9,386 bases of DNA, taken from contig DETU01000055.1 in NCBI GenBank assembly GCA_002362175.1, forward strand, positions 1 through 9,386, given 5' to 3'. Every line of letters starts with the position of its first letter. Positions within the stretch are counted from its first letter, which is position 1. Position numbers and translations under genes: made by a program. The notes beneath the pieces were generated by a model, which worked only from the letters and a program-made list of their open reading frames with translations, made no database searches and was not told the origin of the DNA. Shown piece after piece: positions 1 to 7,103 of the stretch. The stretch is from Ruminococcus sp. UBA3280. GTDB lineage: Bacteria; Bacillota; Clostridia; Oscillospirales; Ruminococcaceae.

Positions 1-66
1 ATGATTAATTTTTCAAGTCTTTTGCGATTTTTTTTATTAAATTAATTTTTATGATATTTGTATGTC

Positions 67-95
67 GGATATTAACAGAAATTATGCGTATAATA
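67..95 (+). promoter_or_regulatory. Candidate forespore (sigma-G/F-type) promoter for the ger operon
   Basis: A GGATA element at 67-71 is followed after 17 bases by TATAATA at 89-95. This fits the loose sigma-F/sigma-G pattern (GnATR, about 17 bases, CATnnTA) with a T in place of the first C. The -10 is also a perfect sigma-A hexamer (TATAAT, 89-94), but no good TTGACA-like -35 lies at the right distance. Germinant receptor operons are normally transcribed in the forespore, so the sporulation reading is favoured by context. The region 1-125 is otherwise AT-rich and holds no gene that I can support. Confidence 0.35.
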
Positions 96-125
96 AAGAC
101 ATAATTTTTATAATGAGGTGAAAAA

Positions 126-1583
126 TTGAAACAGCAGGATTACAAGGAAATTACGATTATTCCCGATTTAAAGCTTAATATAAAGAAAATCAAAGAAATT
201 TCGGGCGGTTCTTCCGACGTTCTTATAAACGAGTTCGTGACAGGCAATATAAAATGTGCGTTGTTATGCTGTGAAGGTATGCTTTCAACCGCAACCATAA
301 CAGAGCTTGTTCTTGAACCGATTACAAATATTGACGCAAAAAAAGATTCACACGAACTTTTTCACTATATTCAGAATTATCTTCTTCTCTCGGTTGACCG
401 TCCCGAAGCAACCAACTATGATTCTCTTTTCAGACTGATAAATTCAGGTTTTGCCGTACTGATAGCCGACGGCATAAACAAGGCTCTTGCTTTCGGTGTG
501 CAGGGATATGCTGTGCGGAGTATTTCAGAACCATCGGGAGAGGGCAATATAATGGGTTCACATGAGGGGTTTGTGGAAACAGTCCGCACAAATATGTCCC
601 TTATCAGACGCAGGATAAAAAGTCCCGAACTTGTTCTTGAACTATTTGTAAAAGGCGAAAAAAGTAGGACTGATTTATGTCTTTGTTACATGAAAGACCG
701 TGTCCCTCCCGAACTTCTTAAAAGAATACACAAGTCTCTTGACAATATTCAGCTTGAAACCATTCTCACAACGGGTTATATAAAGCCGTTCGTAGAAAGC
801 GACAATTTTGAACTTTTCAGCTCCACAGGTACTACGGAACGTCCTGATGTCCTTTGTTCAAAGCTTATTGAGGGACGTGTCGCACTTCTTATTGACGGAG
901 TACCTTTTTCCATAGTAATACCAAAACTTTTCTGTGAAAGCTTTCAGACACTTGACGATTACTCTTTTCAGCCGTACTACTCAACTTTCATACGCTGGAT
1001 AAAATATGCCGCCTTTCTGATAGCCGTACTTCTTCCGGCAGTATATGCCGCAATAGTAATATATCACCCCGAACTCCTCAACAGTACACTTCTTATGCTT
1101 CTTGTAGAGGCAGAACAAAAAGCACCTCTTTCAATAGTAACAGAATCACTTTTTGTACTGCTGATGTATGAAATTATACGTGAAGCAGGAATAAGACTCC
1201 CAAAACCTGTAGGCGGAGCGGTAAGCATTGTGAGTGGTCTTATTATAGGCGATTCCGCTGTTGATTCGGGACTGATAAGCACTCCTCTGCTCACAATGTC
1301 CGCACTTGCTGTAATAAGCAGTTTTGTCGTCCCTGAACTCAACGACACAATAACCATACTCCGTCTGTCGTTTCTTATTGCCGGGGGAATATTCGGACTT
1401 TTCGGAATAAGTATTCTCGCCTGTGCAGTACTCGTGAATATCTGTTCTACAGAAGATTACGGTTTTCCGTATACCGCTCCCCTGTCGCCTTTCAGGTCAG
1501 CAGGAATGGACGACACGGCTGTCCGTGCAAGTTTTCCAAAAATGCAGTCACGCAATTTTACAGTTGAAGAATATCATGAATAA
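126..1583 (+). CDS. Spore germination protein, GerA family (germinant receptor A subunit)
   Basis: This is the A subunit of an inner-membrane spore germinant receptor, which helps sense small nutrient germinants and trigger release from dormancy. The 485 residues match the usual GerA/GerKA/SpoVAF length. Residues 1 to about 285 are a soluble N-terminal region that ends in the family's conserved block around residues 238-268 (RPDV...EGRVALLIDGVPF). The C-terminal half is membrane-embedded: a first segment near 291-315 (FLIAVLLPAVYAAIVIYHPELL) and further hydrophobic segments near 336-355, 362-375, 385-402 and 412-440. A polar tail of about 45 residues follows. The start is TTG at 126, preceded by GAGGTG at 115-120. 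It is the first gene of an operon with the GerB-like gene 15 bases downstream. The family assignment is secure; the germinant and the particular receptor name (GerA, GerB, GerK) cannot be read from the sequence. Confidence 0.93.
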   Translation: MKQQDYKEITIIPDLKLNIKKIKEISGGSSDVLINEFVTGNIKCALLCCEGMLSTATITELVLEPITNIDAKKDSHELFHYIQNYLLLSVDRPEATNYDSLFRLINSGFAVLIADGINKALAFGVQGYAVRSISEPSGEGNIMGSHEGFVETVRTNMSLIRRRIKSPELVLELFVKGEKSRTDLCLCYMKDRVPPELLKRIHKSLDNIQLETILTTGYIKPFVESDNFELFSSTGTTERPDVLCSKLIEGRVALLIDGVPFSIVIPKLFCESFQTLDDYSFQPYYSTFIRWIKYAAFLIAVLLPAVYAAIVIYHPELLNSTLLMLLVEAEQKAPLSIVTESLFVLLMYEIIREAGIRLPKPVGGAVSIVSGLIIGDSAVDSGLISTPLLTMSALAVISSFVVPELNDTITILRLSFLIAGGIFGLFGISILACAVLVNICSTEDYGFPYTAPLSPFRSAGMDDTAVRASFPKMQSRNFTVEEYHE

Positions 1584-1598
1584 TTTTTCGGAGGACAA

Positions 1599-2603
1599 AT
1601 GGATAAAATAACAAAAAATCAGCTTTCCGCCATGCTCCTTATAACAGACGCTTTCACACTTTTCTGTTTCAGAGGGCATATATGTCTTATTACCGCACTC
1701 GGTTTTCTTTGCGGAACTGTCTTTCAGTTTATAATGTCTTTACCGCTTATAAAAATGTGCAAAGACGGAAATTCAATCGAAAACAGCGGAAAAGTCGTAC
1801 AGTCAATTTATTTAATCTATCTTCTTCTGTGGGGCGGTATGCTTTTTTCAATGCTCTGGAACGCTTCGGACGTGATTTACATTCCTTACGAAAATTCCAA
1901 CGGAATATGGGGAAAACTTCTCGTTGCAGGACTTATCGCCCTTGTATGTCTCTATTCATCATCAACAGGAATCAAAGCCGTTTCCCGTTCTGCTGTAATA
2001 GCCTCTGCCATAGGAGCAATATGTCTGCTGATTGTAGCAGTCAGTGCGGTTTTCGGCTCGGACTGGGAAAATCTTCTCCGCACTGAAAATTCAAACGGAT
2101 TCTTCAAAGAAATTTCAAGAGGATTTGTATTAAGCGGAGGGCTCGGAAGTTTTGCCGTACTTCTAAGCTTTACAAAGGGAAATGCACTGAAAAATGCACT
2201 CTACTACTTTACGGGAAAAATTATACTGACTGCTGTCGTAACCATATCATCAATACTTGTTGCAGGCGGAATAATGAAAATAACGGAATTTCCCGTTGTG
2301 ACAGCCGCACAGCTTTCACAGCCGTTTCCCGTACAAAGAATAGATTCGCTTTTTCTGATAATTTTTGCAGTCTTTGCGGTCTTTTCAATAGCAGTACAAA
2401 GTCTTACCGCCGCAGGTCTTTTAATGAAAATATTTCCGAAATTCAAGCACCTCCGCACAACTTCCGTACTTGTTCTTATGATTGGCTCTGCTTTTCTGTT
2501 TTCGGGAGAAAATAATTACAGCACTTTATATGCGATTGCAGTTGCTTTTGTACTGCTTGCTGTTCCGCTGGCGGTACTGCTGAAAAGGAGGCTGACAAAA
2601 TGA
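1599..2603 (+). CDS. Spore germination permease, GerB family (germinant receptor B subunit)
   Basis: This is the B subunit of the germinant receptor, an amino-acid-permease-like (APC superfamily) membrane protein that in characterised receptors binds the germinant. The 334 residues contain about ten hydrophobic segments, near 7-25, 28-50, 65-90, 105-123, 127-150, 170-190, 203-225, 248-275, 285-302 and 305-327. The opening (KITKNQLSAMLL) and the RIDSLF block before segment 8 are typical of the Spore_permease family. It is somewhat shorter than the usual 360 or so residues, mainly through short loops. The ATG at 1599 follows a strong CGGAGG at 1589-1594. Its stop codon overlaps the start of the GerC-like gene (ATGA, 2600-2603), which implies translational coupling and a common complex. 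Assignment rests on family features plus position between A and C subunits. Confidence 0.88.
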   Translation: MDKITKNQLSAMLLITDAFTLFCFRGHICLITALGFLCGTVFQFIMSLPLIKMCKDGNSIENSGKVVQSIYLIYLLLWGGMLFSMLWNASDVIYIPYENSNGIWGKLLVAGLIALVCLYSSSTGIKAVSRSAVIASAIGAICLLIVAVSAVFGSDWENLLRTENSNGFFKEISRGFVLSGGLGSFAVLLSFTKGNALKNALYYFTGKIILTAVVTISSILVAGGIMKITEFPVVTAAQLSQPFPVQRIDSLFLIIFAVFAVFSIAVQSLTAAGLLMKIFPKFKHLRTTSVLVLMIGSAFLFSGENNYSTLYAIAVAFVLLAVPLAVLLKRRLTK

Positions 2604-3148
2604 ATAAAAAAATATTTTTTCTTTCACTTATGCTTATGACATCTTTTTGTTTCTGTAGCTGTGAATCAAACGGACGTGTCCATGATAAAAATTATCTCCG
2701 TGCGGTTTCAGTAAGCGGTAATGACGAAAAAACCGTGACTTTTACTTTCTTTACAAAGGACGGCAAATATATAACAACGTCGGGAAAAGATATAGACTCC
2801 GCTAAAAAACTTGCCGAACTACAGACGGGTCGCAAAATCTTTACAGGCTATACGGAAATGATTCTTATTGACGACCTCAACAGTATTGATACTCTTGAAT
2901 ATATGCTCCATAAATGGAAAGTTTCCCCGTCATGCATAGTTGCATATGCAGGTGAGGACGCAGAAAATATTTTTGAAAACAGTACTATTGAAAAACTTTA
3001 CGGTTCAGTAAAGACAGCCGTAAAACAGGGAAAGTCTCCCAAATGTGATATAATAACTGTTCTCGGAGAACTCCTCAACGATAAAAAATCTGCGGAAATT
3101 GCTAAAATAACGTCCGATGGTGCAGTTTCAGTTCATACTGTAAATTAG
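2600..3148 (+). CDS. Short GerC-family germinant receptor lipoprotein (N-terminal domain only)
   Basis: This is the C subunit of the receptor, expected to be a lipoprotein on the outer face of the spore inner membrane. A lysine-containing start and hydrophobic stretch (residues 3-19) lead to a Cys-rich lipobox-like sequence, FCSC, with C21 the likely lipidated residue; the -3 position is F rather than the usual L. Residues of about 60-125 resemble the GerC N-terminal domain, where a block like GKDIDSAKKLAEL.TGRKIF.GYTEM is followed by a LEYMLHKWKVSPSC-like helix. GerC proteins normally have about 370-400 residues, and the whole C-terminal domain is missing from this 182-residue protein. The stop is followed two bases later by the polA promoter, so no residual coding remnant is visible. 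Translation starts within an ATGA overlap, with AAGGAGG at 2585-2591. It may be a natural minimal GerC or a truncated gene. Confidence 0.75.
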   Translation: MNKKIFFLSLMLMTSFCFCSCESNGRVHDKNYLRAVSVSGNDEKTVTFTFFTKDGKYITTSGKDIDSAKKLAELQTGRKIFTGYTEMILIDDLNSIDTLEYMLHKWKVSPSCIVAYAGEDAENIFENSTIEKLYGSVKTAVKQGKSPKCDIITVLGELLNDKKSAEIAKITSDGAVSVHTVN

Positions 3149-3149
3149 T

Positions 3150-3178
3150 TTGCCATTTGTATTTAAATGTGATATAAT
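3150..3178 (+). promoter_or_regulatory. Sigma-A promoter of polA
   Basis: TTGCCA at 3150-3155 and a perfect TATAAT at 3173-3178 are separated by exactly 17 bases. TG at 3170-3171 makes an extended -10 (TGnTATAAT). The predicted transcript starts near 3185, giving a very short leader before the polA ATG at 3209. The -35 begins two bases after the GerC-like stop codon. This makes polA and the genes after it a transcription unit separate from the sporulation operon. Confidence 0.8.
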
Positions 3179-3196
3179 ATAAATATCATATTTAAA
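3162..3196. repeat. 14-bp inverted repeat overlapping the polA promoter and leader
   Basis: The left arm TTTAAATGTGATAT (3162-3175) and right arm ATATCATATTTAAA (3183-3196) are complementary at 13 of 14 positions, with a 7-base spacer. The mismatch is a G at 3169 and would be a G-U wobble in RNA. The left arm covers the upstream part of the -10, and the right arm runs to the ribosome binding site AAAGGAG (3194-3200). Position and symmetry suggest a repressor operator. Because the arms are AT-rich, some of the symmetry could be chance. It does not resemble an intrinsic terminator: it has no GC-rich stem and no T tract. Confidence 0.5.
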
Positions 3197-3208
3197 GGAG
3201 AAAGAAAA

Positions 3209-5722
3209 ATGAAACTTCTCGCTATCGACGGAAACAGTATTCTTCACCGTGCTTTCTATGGAATAAAACTGCTTTCCAATAAAAATGGTGTCTTTACAAA
3301 TGCCGTTTTCGGATTCATGAACATCTACCTTAAAAATTTTTCGGAAGTAAAGCCTGATGCTGTGGCTGTAGCTTTTGATATGGGTGTACCGACTTTCAGA
3401 CATGAGGCGGTAACTACTTACAAGGCTAACAGGCACGGTATGCCCGAAGAACTCGCACCACAACTTCCGATTGTCAAAAAACTGCTTACGCTTATGGGTA
3501 TAAAAGTAATTGAATGTGCAGGATATGAGGCTGACGACATTCTCGGCACTCTTGCTAAATCCTGCACAGAAAGAGGAAACCAGTGCTTTGTACTTACAGG
3601 CGACAGGGACAGTTTACAACTTATAAACGACAATGTAACCGTCCTCCTAACTACCAACAAGGAAACTATCCGTTATACACATGACCGTTTTATTGAAGAT
3701 TACGGCTTTGAACCGATTAACCTTATTGACTTCAAAGCACTTATGGGTGACCATTCCGACAACATTTCAGGAGTTGCGGGAATAGGTGAAAAAACTGCGT
3801 CAACTCTCATAAGGAAATATGCCACCATTGAAAATCTGTACGAAAAATATGCCGTTTCGGGTCTTACAAAAGGAGTAAAGACAAAGCTTGAAAAAGGTAC
3901 GGACTCGGCTAAGGAAAGTAAATGGCTTGCCACGATATGCTGTGAAGTTCCGATAGATACAAAAATTGAAAACTATATCCCTACCATACAAAAAAATGAT
4001 GAAATATATTATCTTCTTACAGAACTTGAAATGTTCAAGATTATTGAAAGGCTGAACATAGATGTACCACAAAAAACAGCCGATTTTGAACCCATAGAAA
4101 CAACAGAAAAAAGTCTTGATACAGAAATAATTAAAAGTCTTAAAGAATGTGAATATACATTTGACGGCAATAAACTTTCAGTTAAAAACAAAAATAACAT
4201 ATTTATATCTGAGGACGAAAGCATTATAACTGAATTTTTTGAATCTTCCTGTGCAAAATCTACCGACGACGCAAAACCACATTACAGATATGCAATGTCA
4301 AGAAAAACAAATCTGAATAATCTGCAAAATGACGTTTCAATCTGCGGTTATCTGCTTAACGCTTCAGGTTCAGACTACACAATAAAAAATTTATGCGGTG
4401 AATATGGTCTGCACTATTATGAGGAAAACGGCGAATTTGCGGACATAGTTTCAATGAGTCCGCTTATTGAAAAACTAACGGAAGAACTCCGCAGGGAAAA
4501 CATGGTTTCACTTTACCAAAATATTGAACTGCCGTTGACAGAAGTTCTTGCCTCTATGGAAGATACAGGAATAAAAATCGACAAAAAAGGTGTTGAGAAT
4601 TTTGGTGTGTACCTCTCTGAAATGACGGAAGAAACCCAAAAACTGATTTACGCCGAAGCAGGTCACGAATTTAATATATCTTCCCCCAAACAACTCGCAA
4701 AAGTTCTTTTTGAAGAAATGAACCTGCCCGTTGTCAAAAAGACCAAAACAGGTTATTCCACTAATGCGGACGTTCTCGAAGAACTCAGGAGGCAAGCACC
4801 CATTGTTGAAAATATCCTGAAATACAGACAGTACACAAAACTTAATTCAACTTACGTCGTCGGACTTCTTAACAAGATTTCAGGAGACGGACGTATTCAC
4901 ACATGGTTCAGACAAACGGAAACACGTACGGGAAGAATCTCCTCAATTGAACCAAATTTACAGAATATTCCCGTCCGTACCGAACTTGGTTCACATATGC
5001 GTAAATTTTTCATATCGGACAACGGAAAAACTCTTGTTGACGCTGATTACAGTCAGATTGAACTGCGTGTCATGGCTCACCTCTGCGGTGACAAAAACAT
5101 GATGGAAGTTTTCAGTTTCGGTGAGGATATACACACATCAACAGCTTCGCAAGTCTTTGACGTACCGCCGATTATGGTCACGCCTGAAATGAGAAGTGCC
5201 GCAAAAGCCGTTAATTTCGGTATAATCTACGGAATAGGTGCGTTTTCACTCGCAAAGGACATAAACACCACCAAAAAACAGGCTGAACAATATATATCCG
5301 ACTATTTTAAAAAATTCCCAAAAGTAAAGGAATTTATGGATTCAACCGTCAGCAATGCAATGAAAACAGGTACTGTAACAACGATTTTCGGCAGAAAAAG
5401 ACGTATTCCTGAAATTTTGTCCTCAAATAAGATTCAGCAGGCGGCAGGCAAAAGAATTGCCATGAATACACCGGTACAAAGTGCAGCCGCAGACCTCATA
5501 AAAATTGCTATGATTAACGTTTACCGCCGTCTCAAATCCGAAAATATAAACGCAAAACTTATTTTACAGGTTCATGACGAACTTATTATAGAATCAGACG
5601 TTGAATGTGCTGACCGTTCCGCTGAAATTCTCCGTGAAGAAATGCAAAACGTTTATGAAATGAAAGTACCGCTTGCCGTTGATGTGAACAATGGTGAAAG
5701 CTGGTACGATGCCAAGGGGTGA
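3209..5722 (+). CDS. polA: DNA polymerase I
   Basis: DNA polymerase I fills gaps and removes RNA primers during lagging-strand synthesis and excision repair. Residues 1 to about 285 form the 5'-3' flap nuclease, with acidic metal ligands at D7, E107, D109, D110, D132, D134, D181 and D184. Residues of about 290-430 occupy the place of the 3'-5' exonuclease domain but show no DxE Exo I motif, so proofreading is probably absent, as in Bacillus and Thermus enzymes. The polymerase domain is intact: motif A DADYSQIELR with catalytic D613; motif B with R662, K666, F670 and Y674; motif C LQVHDE with D790. All of these lie a constant 92 residues before the E. coli equivalents (D705, R754, K758, F762, D882). 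The 837 residues compare with 876-877 in Bst-type enzymes. ATG at 3209 follows AAAGGAG with ideal spacing. rimI starts 4 bases after the stop. Confidence 0.97.
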   Translation: MKLLAIDGNSILHRAFYGIKLLSNKNGVFTNAVFGFMNIYLKNFSEVKPDAVAVAFDMGVPTFRHEAVTTYKANRHGMPEELAPQLPIVKKLLTLMGIKVIECAGYEADDILGTLAKSCTERGNQCFVLTGDRDSLQLINDNVTVLLTTNKETIRYTHDRFIEDYGFEPINLIDFKALMGDHSDNISGVAGIGEKTASTLIRKYATIENLYEKYAVSGLTKGVKTKLEKGTDSAKESKWLATICCEVPIDTKIENYIPTIQKNDEIYYLLTELEMFKIIERLNIDVPQKTADFEPIETTEKSLDTEIIKSLKECEYTFDGNKLSVKNKNNIFISEDESIITEFFESSCAKSTDDAKPHYRYAMSRKTNLNNLQNDVSICGYLLNASGSDYTIKNLCGEYGLHYYEENGEFADIVSMSPLIEKLTEELRRENMVSLYQNIELPLTEVLASMEDTGIKIDKKGVENFGVYLSEMTEETQKLIYAEAGHEFNISSPKQLAKVLFEEMNLPVVKKTKTGYSTNADVLEELRRQAPIVENILKYRQYTKLNSTYVVGLLNKISGDGRIHTWFRQTETRTGRISSIEPNLQNIPVRTELGSHMRKFFISDNGKTLVDADYSQIELRVMAHLCGDKNMMEVFSFGEDIHTSTASQVFDVPPIMVTPEMRSAAKAVNFGIIYGIGAFSLAKDINTTKKQAEQYISDYFKKFPKVKEFMDSTVSNAMKTGTVTTIFGRKRRIPEILSSNKIQQAAGKRIAMNTPVQSAAADLIKIAMINVYRRLKSENINAKLILQVHDELIIESDVECADRSAEILREEMQNVYEMKVPLAVDVNNGESWYDAKG

Positions 5723-5726
5723 AATT

Positions 5727-6191
5727 ATGGAATTACTGAAAGTTTCCGCAGATACCGACCGTCGCATTTTTGACGAATTATCCACACTTGATAAAAAGTG
5801 TGTAGGCTGTGACGGCTGGTCTGCCGAATCTTTTGAATCAGAAATCAGAAAAAGCAACGGCATTGTGCTTTGCTTTCTTGACAATACGCACGTTATCGCT
5901 CTTTTGTCGGGGTACTTTGCGGAGGGAGAGGGCGATATAACAAGCGTTGCCGTTGAACCCGATTTCCGCAGAAAAGGTCTTGCACAAAATCTCATTAAAG
6001 AATTTGAAAGTCTTCTACCCGACAATACAGAAAATATTTTCCTTGAAGTACGTGAAAGCAACAATTCCGCTATAAGCCTCTATGAAAAATGTGGTTTTGA
6101 AAGACTGTCCGTGCGTAAGAACTTTTACATAAATCCACGTGAAAATGCCGTTGTCATGATTAAAAATTATTCCGATAATGTAAAGGAGTAA
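5727..6191 (+). CDS. rimI: Ribosomal-protein-alanine N-acetyltransferase RimI-like (GNAT)
   Basis: This GNAT-fold acetyltransferase of the RimI family transfers acetyl from acetyl-CoA to protein N-termini, classically the N-terminal Ala of ribosomal protein bS18. Of 154 residues, the acetyl-CoA pyrophosphate loop is R81-R-K-G-L-A86, following the VAVEPDF strand. The segment LEVRESNNSAISLYEKCGF carries E107 and Y119, spaced exactly as the catalytic E103 and Y115 of Salmonella RimI. I chose ATG at 5727 because AAGGGG lies 8 bases before it (5714-5719). An in-frame GTG at 5691 would overlap the end of polA and lacks a better site. rimI often clusters with the t6A genes tsaB, tsaE and tsaD; here tsaD lies downstream, beyond a three-gene low-GC block. 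The true substrate is inferred from family membership only. Confidence 0.87.
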   Translation: MELLKVSADTDRRIFDELSTLDKKCVGCDGWSAESFESEIRKSNGIVLCFLDNTHVIALLSGYFAEGEGDITSVAVEPDFRRKGLAQNLIKEFESLLPDNTENIFLEVRESNNSAISLYEKCGFERLSVRKNFYINPRENAVVMIKNYSDNVKE

Positions 6192-6196
6192 TTATA

Positions 6197-6682
6197 TTGT
6201 TCAGAATTTTAAAAATTTCCATTGCAGTTATAGTACTTATAGTGGGAGTGTTTACTTTAAGTGTATCTTTATTCAAAGATATAGAAGCAGGATTTATAAT
6301 TGGGACTTTGATTTGTGCGGATATTTATTTCTTATGGATATTTCTTTCAGTTATCAAACAACAGATTTATATAACAAAACTCCACAAAAAAGGCTGTCGC
6401 ACTAACGGCACATTAATAGCTGTGACTTATGAAAATCGTGGACATAATCATGTAAGTTATCAGGTAGACGGAAAAGACTATAAATGTAAAAACGGACTAA
6501 AATTAGGCAAATGTAAAGAAGGTTATGATAAAATACCGCTTCTTTATGACCCTGAACTTCCTGAAAACGTTTGTCTTGAAAAATATGACCTTTTTTCATC
6601 AATCATTGATACTGTTGTATTTTCCGTTTTAGAATCCGTATTTATCGGTTCAACAATAATTTTCTCAATATTATTATGGTGA
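6197..6682 (+). CDS. DUF3592-like small membrane protein
   Basis: I do not know a function for this 161-residue protein. It has two N-terminal membrane segments (about 5-25 and 31-54), a soluble domain of about 55-135, and a third hydrophobic segment at the extreme C-terminus (about 137-160). The soluble part has the features of DUF3592: a G.L.AV-type strand, a VSYQVDGKDYKC strand pair, and a loop ending in IPLLYDPELPENV, comparable to the family's V.YDP.nP pattern. Proteins of this family occur widely in bacteria, often in accessory regions. The start is TTG at 6197, supported by AAGGAG at 6183-6188, which lies inside the end of rimI. The gene is much more AT-rich than rimI, marking the start of a compositional island. 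The family call is from pattern recall, not a search. Confidence 0.6.
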   Translation: MFRILKISIAVIVLIVGVFTLSVSLFKDIEAGFIIGTLICADIYFLWIFLSVIKQQIYITKLHKKGCRTNGTLIAVTYENRGHNHVSYQVDGKDYKCKNGLKLGKCKEGYDKIPLLYDPELPENVCLEKYDLFSSIIDTVVFSVLESVFIGSTIIFSILLW

Positions 6683-6686
6683 TAAA

Positions 6687-7103
6687 ATGTATTCAGATAT
6701 ATCATTCCCGAATAAAAAAATTTTAGAAATACGCTTTTTAAGTGTTGAGGATTTTTACACAATATCCTTTGAAAATCATAATTATACAATTGTCGGAGGT
6801 GATGATGATATAAAAACTAATCTTGTCAGAATTGCCGAAAATGAAAAAGTATACTATATTTCAGCCGACGACAAAACAATTTGCTATATTTCGGTAAATA
6901 TCAGTACTTTTATAAAAGAACTCCTGTTATTTGATAATTATGTGAATCAAAGTAATCTGCCCGAAAATCCTGACGACCTGCAACTTGCTGAATTTGCTGA
7001 ACACTTAAAAATACAAATACTTAAATCAGATTCAAACGCTTTCTATGATGACAATACATTCTGGTCAGAAGTCTGTGAAGAATTGGAGTATGGTGTTATA
7101 TGA
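6687..7103 (+). CDS. SUKH-type (SMI1/KNR4-like, possibly SUKH-4) immunity-like protein
   Basis: This is a 138-residue acidic, soluble protein without a signal peptide or membrane segment. Its pattern resembles SUKH-superfamily proteins: a G.D...NLV.I strand (residues of about 37-50), a VYYIS strand, then VNISTFIKELLLFDNY, like the family's 'vNsSl..F...l' helix. It closes with FWSEVCEELEYGVI, like the FW..v.eel..G ending common in SUKH-4 proteins. SUKH proteins typically neutralise polymorphic toxins, often nucleases, but no toxin gene lies in this window. It starts 4 bases after the upstream stop, with GGTGA at 6678-6682 as ribosome binding site, and overlaps the next gene by 4 bases (7100-7103). 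The low GC is shared with both neighbours. An orphan immunity role is inference; it could also be an unrelated alpha/beta protein. Confidence 0.5.
   Translation: MYSDISFPNKKILEIRFLSVEDFYTISFENHNYTIVGGDDDIKTNLVRIAENEKVYYISADDKTICYISVNISTFIKELLLFDNYVNQSNLPENPDDLQLAEFAEHLKIQILKSDSNAFYDDNTFWSEVCEELEYGVI

Noticed and set aside
1064..1357. 97-codon open frame on the minus strand inside the GerA gene
   Set aside because: It is antisense to conserved membrane segments of GerA and has no sign of independent coding.
1682..2086. 134-codon plus-strand frame inside the GerB gene
   Set aside because: It is out of frame with a clear GerB-family protein and its Arg/Cys-rich composition is typical of a shadow frame.
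3162..3196. Inverted repeat read as a terminator for the ger operon
   Set aside because: The stem is nearly all A/T, lacks a following T tract and lies on top of a strong promoter, so an operator is the better reading.
3128..3463. 111-codon minus-strand frame over the polA promoter and polA start
   Set aside because: It covers a good plus-strand promoter and the conserved PolA N-terminus and shows no domain.
5691..5726. Earlier GTG start for rimI
   Set aside because: It would add 12 residues overlapping the end of polA; the ATG at 5727 has a suitably spaced AAGGGG and gives the normal RimI N-terminus.
5594..6064. 156-codon open frame on the minus strand across the polA/rimI junction
   Set aside because: It lies wholly opposite two well-supported genes, its product is Ser/Arg-rich without a recognisable domain, and no ribosome binding site supports it.
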